A DNA stretch of 64,000 bases, taken from positions 1 through 64,000 of the forward strand of contig DVJZ01000049.1 of NCBI GenBank assembly GCA_018716385.1. Direction: 5' to 3'. This DNA is from Candidatus Enterenecus merdae. GTDB taxonomy: Bacteria; Bacillota; Clostridia; Oscillospirales; Oscillospiraceae. The translations under genes were made by a program, and so were the position numbers. Shown here in pieces: positions 32,897-40,664 of the stretch. The notes under the pieces are model-generated. The model saw only the letters and a program-made list of their open reading frames with translations. It searched no databases and was not told the DNA's origin. Within the stretch, counting starts at the first letter, position 1, and each line of letters opens with the position of its first letter.

Positions 32897-32968
32897 TCAC
32901 TCCATATGCAGGATCTTGCGCAGCAGGGCCCGCAGTCCCTTTGGAAACTTGACAACCAGGATACGCAT
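32897..32968 (-). CDS. spoVM: stage V sporulation protein M (23 residues)
   Basis: A 24-codon frame with a strong AAGGAGG (32984-32978) encodes MRILVVKFPKGLRALLRK plus ILHME. Aligned without gaps to B. subtilis SpoVM, K7, P9, K10, L12, R17 and L20 are the same; P9 is the residue that keeps the amphipathic helix shallow in the membrane. SpoVM marks the convex forespore membrane and anchors SpoIVA. It follows the prkC-rsgA genes, as in Bacillus. It is too short for normal gene finders. The ribosome site lies in a hairpin (see 32977-33026). Confidence 0.9.
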   Translation of the reverse strand: MRILVVKFPKGLRALLRKILHME

Positions 32969-32976
32969 GAAAAACA

Positions 32977-33026
32977 GCCTCCTTCCTCATCAACCGGATT
33001 CTGTACCAGTCTATGAGGAAGAAGGC
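32977..33026 (-). promoter_or_regulatory. hairpin covering the spoVM ribosome binding site
   Basis: Arms 32977-32990 and 33013-33026 pair over 14 bases with one mismatch, and CCGG/CCAGT segments in between extend the stem. The arm nearer the gene contains the spoVM AAGGAGG and is followed on the minus strand by TGTTTTTC. It thus looks both like the terminator of the prkC-rsgA operon and like a structure hiding the spoVM ribosome site in any read-through transcript. A weak -10-like CATAGACT (33015-33008) would start inside it and free the site. Confidence 0.6.
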
Positions 33027-33044
33027 CTGTCTGGTTCCTCTCTT

Positions 33045-33932
33045 TCAAGCTTTTCCGCCCCCCGGCCAGCTTTTATGGGTCAGGGCCTGGGCGTACAAGC
33101 GGGCATAGCTGTCGTAGCGGCTGGAGGCAATGCGTCCTTCCTTTACCGCCTGGCGCACCGCGCAGTCCCGCTCCTTGTAGTGGGCGCAGCCGGCAAAGCG
33201 GCACAGCCCGGTATAGGGGGCAAACTCCCGAAACACCCCGGCCAGCTCCTGCCGGGGTACCTGCTCCATCTCCTCCGCGTCCAGGGCTGAGAAGCCGGGG
33301 GTATCTGCCACCAGTCCTCCCCGCACCGGAAAGAGCTCCACATGGCGGGTGGTGTGTCGGCCCCGGCCCAGTTTCTGGCTCACCTCCCCCACCCGCAGGG
33401 CAAAGGTGGGGTCCAGGGCATTGAGCAGGCTGGACTTGCCTACGCCGGAATTCCCTGTAAAGGCAGACACCTTTCCGGATAAGGCAGCGGCCAACTCATC
33501 CACCCCCTCCCCTGTCTCGGCGCTGACCTGGAAGGTCTGGAAGCCCGCCGCCTGATACACCCCGGCCAGCTCATCCATGCGGCATAGATCACACTTGTTG
33601 AAGCACACGATAGGCTCGCAGCCCTTCCACTCGGCCATGGCAATCATCCGGTCAATGAGGTAGGGATCGGTCACCGGGGTGGCTCCAGAGGCCACCAAAA
33701 CCATCTGCTGGATGTTGGCAGCCATCGGCCGGCGGAATTGGTTGAGCCGGGGTAGGATGGCCTCCACCCGGCCGGTTCCGTCGTCTTGGCAGGTCAATTC
33801 CACCCGGTCCCCAACCAGAGGGGTGACCTGCTGATGGCGCAGCCTGCCCCGCCCCCGGCAGGCGACCACCCCCTGCTCTTCCGTGTGCACATAGTAGAAG
33901 CCGCTCATGGCCTTGACGATGATACCAGTCAT
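33045..33932 (-). CDS. rsgA: ribosome small subunit GTPase RsgA
   Basis: The 295-residue circularly permuted GTPase has an N-terminal OB fold (about 1-65), G motifs in the order NKCD (G4), GNSGVGKSSLLN (G1) and DTPGFS (G3), and a C-terminal zinc domain CRFAGCAHYKERDC. RsgA (CpgA/YloQ) checks late 30S subunit assembly. Its ATG overlaps the prkC stop (ATGA). The B. subtilis operon continues with rpe and thiN, both absent here. Confidence 0.94.
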   Translation of the reverse strand: MTGIIVKAMSGFYYVHTEEQGVVACRGRGRLRHQQVTPLVGDRVELTCQDDGTGRVEAILPRLNQFRRPMAANIQQMVLVASGATPVTDPYLIDRMIAMAEWKGCEPIVCFNKCDLCRMDELAGVYQAAGFQTFQVSAETGEGVDELAAALSGKVSAFTGNSGVGKSSLLNALDPTFALRVGEVSQKLGRGRHTTRHVELFPVRGGLVADTPGFSALDAEEMEQVPRQELAGVFREFAPYTGLCRFAGCAHYKERDCAVRQAVKEGRIASSRYDSYARLYAQALTHKSWPGGGKA

Positions 33933-36013
33933 GCGCCAAAGGTGAGGGAGTACCTCTGCATCAGCTGGCCATTGATATAGACGCTCACCGTCTGGGTGCC
34001 CGTCCCAGTCACCGGCTGGGACAGGAAGCCCACCTCTGCGGCATTCACCCGGTTGTCATAGATCTCCCGGCCCCCCACCTCAATGCGCACCTCCACGGTG
34101 CCCTCATAGGGGCTGAGATCCACATGGACAGTAGAGGTACCCGCCGGGGCGTTGACATCCTGGGTTCCGCCGGGAATGGGATCGCTGGCCCCGGGGCTGG
34201 GTTCCACCGACGGCTCGGGCGCAGAACCCATGCTGACCTGGAAGTTGATAACCGTACCAGTGCTGACTTCATCCCCCACAGAAAGGCTCTGCCAGATCAC
34301 CACATTTTCGGCATACTCGTCGTTATAGAAGGGGGAGACCGTCCCAATGGTCAGCCCCAGGCCAGCCACCTGATCCCGTACCTGGTCGATGTGCAGGCCG
34401 ACGAAATTGGTCACTGTGATGGGCGGTTCCTCCTTGGGCCCCTGGCTGATGACGATGGTCACCTCGTCCCCCTCCTGGAGCAAGGTGCCAGTCATGGGGG
34501 CGTAGTCGATGATATACCCTTCCGACACGGTGGAGGAGTACTCCCGGTCCTGGCGCACAATGATCCCCCGCTCCTGGAACATGGCAATGATCTCGGTGGC
34601 CTCCTGGCCGATGAGCTGATCTCCTGCGGGCATATAGAAGTCCTCCTCCCCCCCCAGGATGGTAACGGTGATCACACGATCCTTCTGGTTGGCCGGCAGA
34701 GTGCTGTCTGCCTCGGGAGTCTGGGCACAGATCTGACCCTCCTCATAGTCTGCGTACTCCTCGCTGTACACCGTCTCTCCCACCTCCACGGTGAACTCCC
34801 CCAAAATACTTGGGTCGGCCTCCAGTTCCTCCAGGGTGCGTCCCAACAGGTTTGGCACCGTGGCGGAGGACTGTTGTGTTCCCCGATCCTGGGAGAACAG
34901 GGTCACTGCGAAGAAGATGATCCCCCCCACAAAGAGCAGAATGGCAATCACGGCATAGGCGATGGGCGGGATGCCCCGGCGCTCTTCACCCTCCTGCTCC
35001 CGGTCGCTCCGGCTCCCATCCCGGTCAAAACGGCGCCGCCCCTCCCGCCGGGACTGGCTGGCAGACTGTCCCCGAACAGCCTGGGCCGCGTCGGACAAGT
35101 CCGCTAAGGAGACCACCATGGTTGGTTCTTCCACTTCTCCCGACTCATGCCCCGGCCCTGCCGGGCCAGGCACCGCCCCATCCGGATTTTTCCGGAATTC
35201 CTTCAGGTCGGCCAACATGGCATCAGCAGTAGGATAGCGCTGCTCCGGGTCTGGAGCCATAGCCCGCAGGATGATGCGCTCCAGCTTGGGTGGGATGTCC
35301 GGATTGAGCTCCCGGGGTGGGATGGGGATGGAGTTGATGTGCTGGATGGCCACGAAGACAGGGGTCTCCCCCTCAAAGGGAAGCCGGCCGGTGAGCATCT
35401 CGTAAAGCACCACACCGGCAGAATAGAGGTCTGAGCGCCCGTCCACCTGGCTGCCCTTGGCCTGCTCCGGGGAGATATAGTGCACGGAGCCCAGCGCTTC
35501 CTGGGTCAGGGTAGCCTGGGCGGCGCTGGCCAGCCGAGCGATTCCAAAGTCAGCCACCTTTACGCTTCCATCCCGGAGCACCAGGATGTTCTGGGGCTTG
35601 ATGTCCCGGTGGACAATGCCCCGGCTGTGAGCATGGCCCAGTGCCCGGAGGATCTGGGTGATGAAGTGGATGGCCTCCCGCCAGTTCAGCGGCGTTCCGC
35701 GCTTTTGCATATACTGCTTGAGCGTCATGCCGTCGATCAATTCCATCACGATGTAATCCAGCCCATCGGAATGGCTGACGTCGTAGACGGAGACGATGTT
35801 GATATGAGAGAGCATGGCCACGGCCTGGGACTCGTCATGGAAACGGCGGCGGAAGTCTGCGTCATTGGCCAGTTCCGGCTTCAGGATCTTGACGGCCACC
35901 AGGCGGTTGAGCCGGTGGTCCCGGCTCTTGTAGACCACCGCCATGCCCCCGATGCCGATGCACTCTAAGATCTCATAGCGGTGGTCCAGCAGTTTACCGA
36001 TATACTGATCCAT
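33929..36013 (-). CDS. prkC: PASTA-domain serine/threonine kinase
   Basis: The 694-residue kinase has an N-terminal Hanks-type domain (about 10-270) with VAVKILK, HRDIKPQNIL and DFGIA, a basic juxtamembrane stretch, one membrane helix (IAYAVIAILLFVGGIIFFAV, about 350-370) and three extracellular PASTA repeats, followed by a Pro/Ser linker and a beta-rich C-terminal domain of about 75 residues. Family members sense muropeptides or lipid II and control wall growth and germination. Paired with the phosphatase gene 18 bases upstream. The C-terminal extension differs from Bacillus PrkC. Confidence 0.94.
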   Translation of the reverse strand: MDQYIGKLLDHRYEILECIGIGGMAVVYKSRDHRLNRLVAVKILKPELANDADFRRRFHDESQAVAMLSHINIVSVYDVSHSDGLDYIVMELIDGMTLKQYMQKRGTPLNWREAIHFITQILRALGHAHSRGIVHRDIKPQNILVLRDGSVKVADFGIARLASAAQATLTQEALGSVHYISPEQAKGSQVDGRSDLYSAGVVLYEMLTGRLPFEGETPVFVAIQHINSIPIPPRELNPDIPPKLERIILRAMAPDPEQRYPTADAMLADLKEFRKNPDGAVPGPAGPGHESGEVEEPTMVVSLADLSDAAQAVRGQSASQSRREGRRRFDRDGSRSDREQEGEERRGIPPIAYAVIAILLFVGGIIFFAVTLFSQDRGTQQSSATVPNLLGRTLEELEADPSILGEFTVEVGETVYSEEYADYEEGQICAQTPEADSTLPANQKDRVITVTILGGEEDFYMPAGDQLIGQEATEIIAMFQERGIIVRQDREYSSTVSEGYIIDYAPMTGTLLQEGDEVTIVISQGPKEEPPITVTNFVGLHIDQVRDQVAGLGLTIGTVSPFYNDEYAENVVIWQSLSVGDEVSTGTVINFQVSMGSAPEPSVEPSPGASDPIPGGTQDVNAPAGTSTVHVDLSPYEGTVEVRIEVGGREIYDNRVNAAEVGFLSQPVTGTGTQTVSVYINGQLMQRYSLTFGA

Positions 36014-36031
36014 GGGAAAGCTCCTCCTCGC

Positions 36032-36766
36032 TTACAGCTGCGCCATGACAATGCTCACGTTGTCCGGAGCTCCCAGCTCCAGGGTGCGGGCCATCAGGTG
36101 GCGGCAGCGCTCCTCCAGCAGCCCGCCCCGGCAGAGCTCCAAAAGCTCCTCGTCCGAGAGCACGTTGCTCAGCCCGTCCGAACACAGCAAGAGCCGATCC
36201 CCCGGCTGAGCCGACATTTGGAAGAGGTCCGCCTCCACCTCCGCCTCCACACCCAGGGCCCTGGTGATCAGATTCTTCTTGGGGTGTACCCTGGCCTGCT
36301 CCCGGGTCAGCTCTCCCCGAGCAACCATGGCCTGTACCAGGGAATGATCCTGGGTGATCTGCCGGATGTCATTCCCCCGGATCACGTAAGCCCGGCTATC
36401 CCCAATGTTGACCACGGAAACCTGATCGGGCTGGATCAGCGCCCCCACCAGAGTGGTGCCCATACCATGATACCCCGGCTCGCGCTCCGCCAGCTCAAAG
36501 ACCACTTGGTTGGCCTTCCGGCAGGCCTGACCCAGAAGGGCCTGCCGGTCCGGGCCGCTCGCAGGCGGGCCGGCCAGGCAAGCATCCTCCACCGCGGCGG
36601 CAAAAGCTTCTACCGCCACGGCGCTGGCCACATTGCCTGCCTGGGCTCCCCCCATCCCATCGCACACCACCGCCACGGCCAGTTGCTGGCTCAGCTCCCG
36701 GATGGTATAGCTATCCTGGTTGTCCTGTCTTACCGCGCCCGTATCAGTCAGTCCAAACAGCATCAT
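36032..36766 (-). CDS. prpC: PP2C-type protein phosphatase
   Basis: This 244-residue PPM phosphatase shows FGLTDTGAVRQDNQDSY, VCDGMGGAQAGNVAS, NIGDSRAY, TQDHSLV and the C-terminal APDNVSIVM, supplying the metal-binding Asp residues. It reverses PrkC phosphorylation. The start overlaps the rlmN stop (ATGA) and prkC follows directly, the standard Firmicute kinase-phosphatase pair. Confidence 0.94.
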   Translation of the reverse strand: MMLFGLTDTGAVRQDNQDSYTIRELSQQLAVAVVCDGMGGAQAGNVASAVAVEAFAAAVEDACLAGPPASGPDRQALLGQACRKANQVVFELAEREPGYHGMGTTLVGALIQPDQVSVVNIGDSRAYVIRGNDIRQITQDHSLVQAMVARGELTREQARVHPKKNLITRALGVEAEVEADLFQMSAQPGDRLLLCSDGLSNVLSDEELLELCRGGLLEERCRHLMARTLELGAPDNVSIVMAQL

Positions 36767-37848
36767 GGCACTTCCTCCTTTCCAGGCTCTGGCACTCGCG
36801 TTCCCATCTGCTTGCGGCGCAGCTGACCGCAGGAGGCGTCGATGTCGCCGCCCAGCTTGCGCCGAATAGTGGCTGTGACGCCCTGGGCCTCCAGCCGCTG
36901 TTGGAACTGGCGCACCCTGGAGCTGGGCTTCAGAGGGGATTCCTCCACGTGGTTGAGTGGGATCAGGTTGACATGGGCCCGCTGCCCCTTCAGCCGCCGG
37001 GCCAACAAGTCGGCCTGCCAGTCGCTGTCGTTCACCCCGTCGATCAGGGCATACTCATAGGAGATGCGCCGGCCAGTGCGGGCAAAGTAGCGCCGGCAAC
37101 TCTCCAGCAGCCGCTCCACTCCTACCGACCGGTTGACCGGCATCAGCTTGGACCGGGTCTCGTCATCCGGGGCATGGAGGGATACGCTTAGGGTTAATTG
37201 TAACGCACATTCGGCCAATTTGTCAATTTTGTTCACCAAACCGCAGGTGGACAGGGAAATATGCCGCATTCCAATATTCAAACCGTCCGGATCATTGACC
37301 AGTTCCAGAAAGCGCAACACGTTGTCCACATTGTCCAGCGGCTCCCCGATGCCCATCATCACCAGGTTGGACACCGGAAGGCCGCTGTCCTTCTGGGCGA
37401 AGATTACCTGATCCAGGATCTCAGAGGGTGCAAGATCCCGTACTTTACCCCCAAGGGCAGAAGCGCAAAAGACGCACCCCATGTTGCACCCCACCTGACA
37501 GGATACGCACAGGCTGTTGCCATGGTGGTAGCGCATGAGCACCGTCTCCACGCAGTTGCCGTCCCACAGCCGCCAAAGGTACTTGATCGTGCCGTCCTGG
37601 GCCGACTGCTGCCGGCGCACGACCTCCGGCACGGTAAGGCGGCAGCTCCGGGCCAGCTTCTCCCGCAGGGCCTTGGGCACGTTGCCCATCTGGTCAAAGC
37701 TGGTGATCCCCCTGTGCAACCACCCAAAGACCTGCTTGGCCCGGAACTTAGGCTCCCCCATCTCTTGGAGGAAGGCCGCCAGCTCGGCTTGGGTCATGGA
37801 CTTTAGGTCCACCGGCGCGCCCACGCCCTGTTCCATCCCATCGGTCAT
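36763..37848 (-). CDS. rlmN: 23S rRNA/tRNA adenine C2 methyltransferase RlmN
   Basis: The 361-residue radical SAM enzyme methylates A2503 of 23S rRNA and A37 of some tRNAs. The cluster motif is CNMGCVFC (within CQVGCNMGCVFCAS); MGIGEPLDN binds SAM; catalytic Cys residues lie in LSTCGLV and near the C-terminus in DIDASCGQL. The start overlaps the rsmB stop by four bases (ATGA) and the stop overlaps prpC. Codons upstream of 37848 belong to the rsmB frame shadow. Confidence 0.94.
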   Translation of the reverse strand: MTDGMEQGVGAPVDLKSMTQAELAAFLQEMGEPKFRAKQVFGWLHRGITSFDQMGNVPKALREKLARSCRLTVPEVVRRQQSAQDGTIKYLWRLWDGNCVETVLMRYHHGNSLCVSCQVGCNMGCVFCASALGGKVRDLAPSEILDQVIFAQKDSGLPVSNLVMMGIGEPLDNVDNVLRFLELVNDPDGLNIGMRHISLSTCGLVNKIDKLAECALQLTLSVSLHAPDDETRSKLMPVNRSVGVERLLESCRRYFARTGRRISYEYALIDGVNDSDWQADLLARRLKGQRAHVNLIPLNHVEESPLKPSSRVRQFQQRLEAQGVTATIRRKLGGDIDASCGQLRRKQMGTRVPEPGKEEVP

Positions 37849-39179
37849 CCTTCTCTCACCCGCCTTTTGCGCAGCTTGGCAATAAAAAAGCCATCGGTGT
37901 CGTGAAGATGGGGCCACAGGGTGGCCATCCCCTCCTCCTGCCTCCCCAACCCGGGCAGCTGGAACCCCTCCAGCGTGTAATCCGGGCACCGGGCCAGAAA
38001 GCCCTCCACCACCTGCTCGTTCTCCCGGCGCAACAGGGTGCAGGTGGAGTAGACCAGCACCCCGCCCGGCTTGACATAGTCGGCGTTGCAGGCCAGGATC
38101 CGACCCTGAAGATCCGGCAGCCCTTGCAGCTGCGCCGGGTCCTTGTAACGGATATCCGGCTTCTTCCGAATGATCCCCAGCCCCGAACAGGGCACGTCCG
38201 CCAGCACCGCGTCAAAGCCCTCCCGCCAGTCCGTCCGGGGCTGGACGGCGTCCTGGAGGGTAGGGTGTAGGCTGCTTAGCCCAAGACGCTGCTTCCCCGC
38301 CTTCATCAGCTCTATCTTGTGGGGGTGGATGTCACAGCAGACCACTTGGCCCTGGTCGCAGAGATCCATCGCCGCGGCGAAGGACTTGCCTCCCGGGGCG
38401 GCACAGCAGTCCAGCACCCGCATCCCAGGCGTCAGTCCCGCGGCGGTCACCGCCAACCGGGCCGCGCAGTCCTGGACATAGAACAGCCCCTGGCGAAAGG
38501 CGTCCAGTCCCTCCAAATTTCCGGTGCCCTCCAGCACCAGGCAATCCGGCATCCAGGGATGCGGCTGGGCGGCCACCCCCTCCCCTTCCAGCCGCCGGCA
38601 CAGCGCTTGGGCCGAGGTGCGCCGCAGGTTGATCTGAACGGCCATGGGCGCGCCCAGATTGTCTGCCTCCAGCAACGCCCGGGCCCCATCCTGCCCCAGA
38701 CGCTGGGCAAAGGCATCCACCAGCCATCGGGGATGACTGGTGACGATGGACAGCCGCTCCAGCTCGTCCGCCCCCTCCGGCTCGGGCAGGGGATTTTGAC
38801 GCAGCAGGGCCCGCAAGATCCCGTTCACCATCCCCGCCGTCCGTGGATTGCGGCTGTGGAGGCGGGCCTGGTCCACCGCCTCGTGCACCGCCGCACTGGG
38901 TGGGATCCGGTCCAGGAACAAAAGCTGATAGGCCGCCACCCGCAAAATGCACAGCACCCAGCCCTCCAGCCTGTCCAGCGGCATCTTGGACAGCCGGCTC
39001 AGGTGCCAGTCCAGCAGCATCTGGGTTTGCAGCGTACCAAAGCACAGGCGGGTGGCCAGAGCAGCCTCCCGCCTGTCCAGCTTCTGCTCCCGGAGCAGCC
39101 GCTTCAGGTAGCCGTCCGACCAGGCGCCCTGGCGGCGGCAGGCCTCCAGAGTGCGCACGGCCACCTCCCGGGCGGACAT
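37845..39179 (-). CDS. rsmB: 16S rRNA C967 methyltransferase RsmB
   Basis: About 444 residues with an N-terminal NusB-like helical domain (about 1-135) and a RsmB/NOL1 methylase domain: LDCCAAPGGKSF (SAM site), DIHPHKIELM, VLADVPCSGLGIIRKKPD with the catalytic Cys, and VYSTCTLLRRENEQVV with the second Cys. The chosen ATG (39179) has GGGGAGG nine bases before it and fits the family N-terminus MSAREVAVRTL; an ATG at 39206, overlapping the fmt stop as ATGA, is an alternative. Operon member between fmt and rlmN. Confidence 0.92.
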   Translation of the reverse strand: MSAREVAVRTLEACRRQGAWSDGYLKRLLREQKLDRREAALATRLCFGTLQTQMLLDWHLSRLSKMPLDRLEGWVLCILRVAAYQLLFLDRIPPSAAVHEAVDQARLHSRNPRTAGMVNGILRALLRQNPLPEPEGADELERLSIVTSHPRWLVDAFAQRLGQDGARALLEADNLGAPMAVQINLRRTSAQALCRRLEGEGVAAQPHPWMPDCLVLEGTGNLEGLDAFRQGLFYVQDCAARLAVTAAGLTPGMRVLDCCAAPGGKSFAAAMDLCDQGQVVCCDIHPHKIELMKAGKQRLGLSSLHPTLQDAVQPRTDWREGFDAVLADVPCSGLGIIRKKPDIRYKDPAQLQGLPDLQGRILACNADYVKPGGVLVYSTCTLLRRENEQVVEGFLARCPDYTLEGFQLPGLGRQEEGMATLWPHLHDTDGFFIAKLRKRRVREG

Positions 39180-39202
39180 CCCAGGCCGCCTCCCCTGCCC
39201 GG

Positions 39203-40123
39203 TCACGTCACCGGGATGGGGTGGCCGGCCAGAAAGGCGCTGGCCGTCATGCGCTTTTTCCCCTCAGGCTGGAGCTCCAACACCTCCAGCGCCTGCCCGT
39301 CTCCACAGGCCAGCTTCAGCCCTCGCCGGTCGGCCTGCACCACGCTTCCAGGGGCCTTCTGGGTGGCCTGTCCGGTTAGGGCGGTGCGCCACAGCTTGCA
39401 GCGCACCCCGTCCAGCATCGTCTCCGCAGCAGGCCAGGGGGACAGCCCGCGCACCTGGTCGTGGATCTGCCGGGCTGTCCGGCTCCAGTCCACCGGGGAG
39501 AGGGCCTTGGACAGCATGGGGGCGTAACTGGCCAGCGCCTCCTCTTGGGCGATGGCCGTCACCCGTCCCTCCTCCAGCTCGGGCAGGGTGGCCAGCAGCA
39601 GCTGGGCCCCCATCCGGGCCAGCCGCCGCTGGAGCTGACCGGCGTCCTCGTCCAGGGGAATCTCCGTCTCGGCCTGGGCCAGGATGTCCCCCGTGTCCAG
39701 CCCCTGGGCCATATACATCAGGGTCACGCCGGTATGCGACTCTCCGTTGAGGATCGCCCATTGGATGGGGGCAGCCCCCCGGTACTTCGGCAGCAGGGAG
39801 GAATGGATGTTCACGCACCCAAGGGGGGGCAGGGCCAGGATCTCCTCAGGCAGGATCTTCCCATAGGCCGCCACCACGATCAACTGGGGCGCCAGCTCCC
39901 GCAGGACGGCCAGGGCGGCGCCGTCCCGCAGGGTATCCGGCTGCCAAACCGGGATGCCGGCTTCCTGGGCGCACACCTTGACGGGTGGCTGGGTCAGCTT
40001 CATGCCACGGTTGCTGGGGCGGTCCGGCTGAGTGAACACCCCCACTACTTGGTTGCCCGACTCCACCAGGGCGGTGAGGGCCGGGACCGCAAAGTCCGGG
40101 GTTCCGAAAAAGACGATCCTCAT
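39203..40123 (-). CDS. fmt: methionyl-tRNA formyltransferase
   Basis: At 306 residues this has the formyltransferase fold: MRIVFFGTPDFAVPAL, the catalytic Asn/His region CVNIHSSLLPKYRGAAPIQWA, and LDTGDILAQ, followed by the C-terminal OB domain. It formylates initiator Met-tRNA. The start overlaps the def stop (ATGA), so formylation and deformylation enzymes are coupled. Confidence 0.95.
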   Translation of the reverse strand: MRIVFFGTPDFAVPALTALVESGNQVVGVFTQPDRPSNRGMKLTQPPVKVCAQEAGIPVWQPDTLRDGAALAVLRELAPQLIVVAAYGKILPEEILALPPLGCVNIHSSLLPKYRGAAPIQWAILNGESHTGVTLMYMAQGLDTGDILAQAETEIPLDEDAGQLQRRLARMGAQLLLATLPELEEGRVTAIAQEEALASYAPMLSKALSPVDWSRTARQIHDQVRGLSPWPAAETMLDGVRCKLWRTALTGQATQKAPGSVVQADRRGLKLACGDGQALEVLELQPEGKKRMTASAFLAGHPIPVT

Positions 40124-40614
40124 GCCTGGCCGTCCTCCTGCTCCATGGCGTCCAGCTCTTCAGTGGTGTACAGCCGGTCGGTGTGCTCCACAAACAGGTG
40201 GCCGTCCAGATGCTCCAGCTCGTGGAAGAAACAGCGGGCCACCACCCCCTCCCCCTCCATCTCAAATTGGTTTCCCGCCCGATCCTGGGCCCGGACGACG
40301 GCCTTGTAGGGCCGCGTGACCATCCCGTACTGGCCCGGGACGGACAGACAGCCCTCCAGGCCGGTCTGTTCCCCCTCCCAGCTCAGGATGACGGGATTGA
40401 CCAGCTCCACCATCTCCCCCTGGCTGTCCACGACCACCACCACCCGGCGCAGGATGCCCACCTGGGAAGCGGCCAGCCCCAGGCCGTTGGCCTGGGCCAG
40501 GGTTTCCTTCATATCGTCCAGCAGGGTGTGCAGCCGGTGGTCAAAGTTCTCCACCGGACGGCACACCTTACTCAGGGCGGGGTCGCCCTGAGTGAGGATC
40601 TTACGCAGTGCCAT
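40120..40614 (-). CDS. def: peptide deformylase
   Basis: A 164-residue metallohydrolase with the three PDF motifs: GLGLAASQVG, EGCLSVPGQ (metal Cys) and FFHELEHLDGHLF (HExxH-type metal and catalytic Glu). It removes the N-formyl group from new proteins. GGAGGAAAG precedes the ATG. The second motif reads EGCLSVP as in type 1 enzymes. Follows priA after 50 bases and overlaps fmt. Confidence 0.95.
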   Translation of the reverse strand: MALRKILTQGDPALSKVCRPVENFDHRLHTLLDDMKETLAQANGLGLAASQVGILRRVVVVVDSQGEMVELVNPVILSWEGEQTGLEGCLSVPGQYGMVTRPYKAVVRAQDRAGNQFEMEGEGVVARCFFHELEHLDGHLFVEHTDRLYTTEELDAMEQEDGQA

Positions 40615-40664
40615 CTTCTTTCCTCCTGTCAGTCAGTTGATCGGCCGGCCCTGAAGGCCTCCCA

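Noticed and set aside
32742-32993. 83-codon minus-strand frame over spoVM
   Set aside because: Different frame from spoVM and from the sipL-like gene; no ribosome site or family similarity, while the 23-codon spoVM frame has both.
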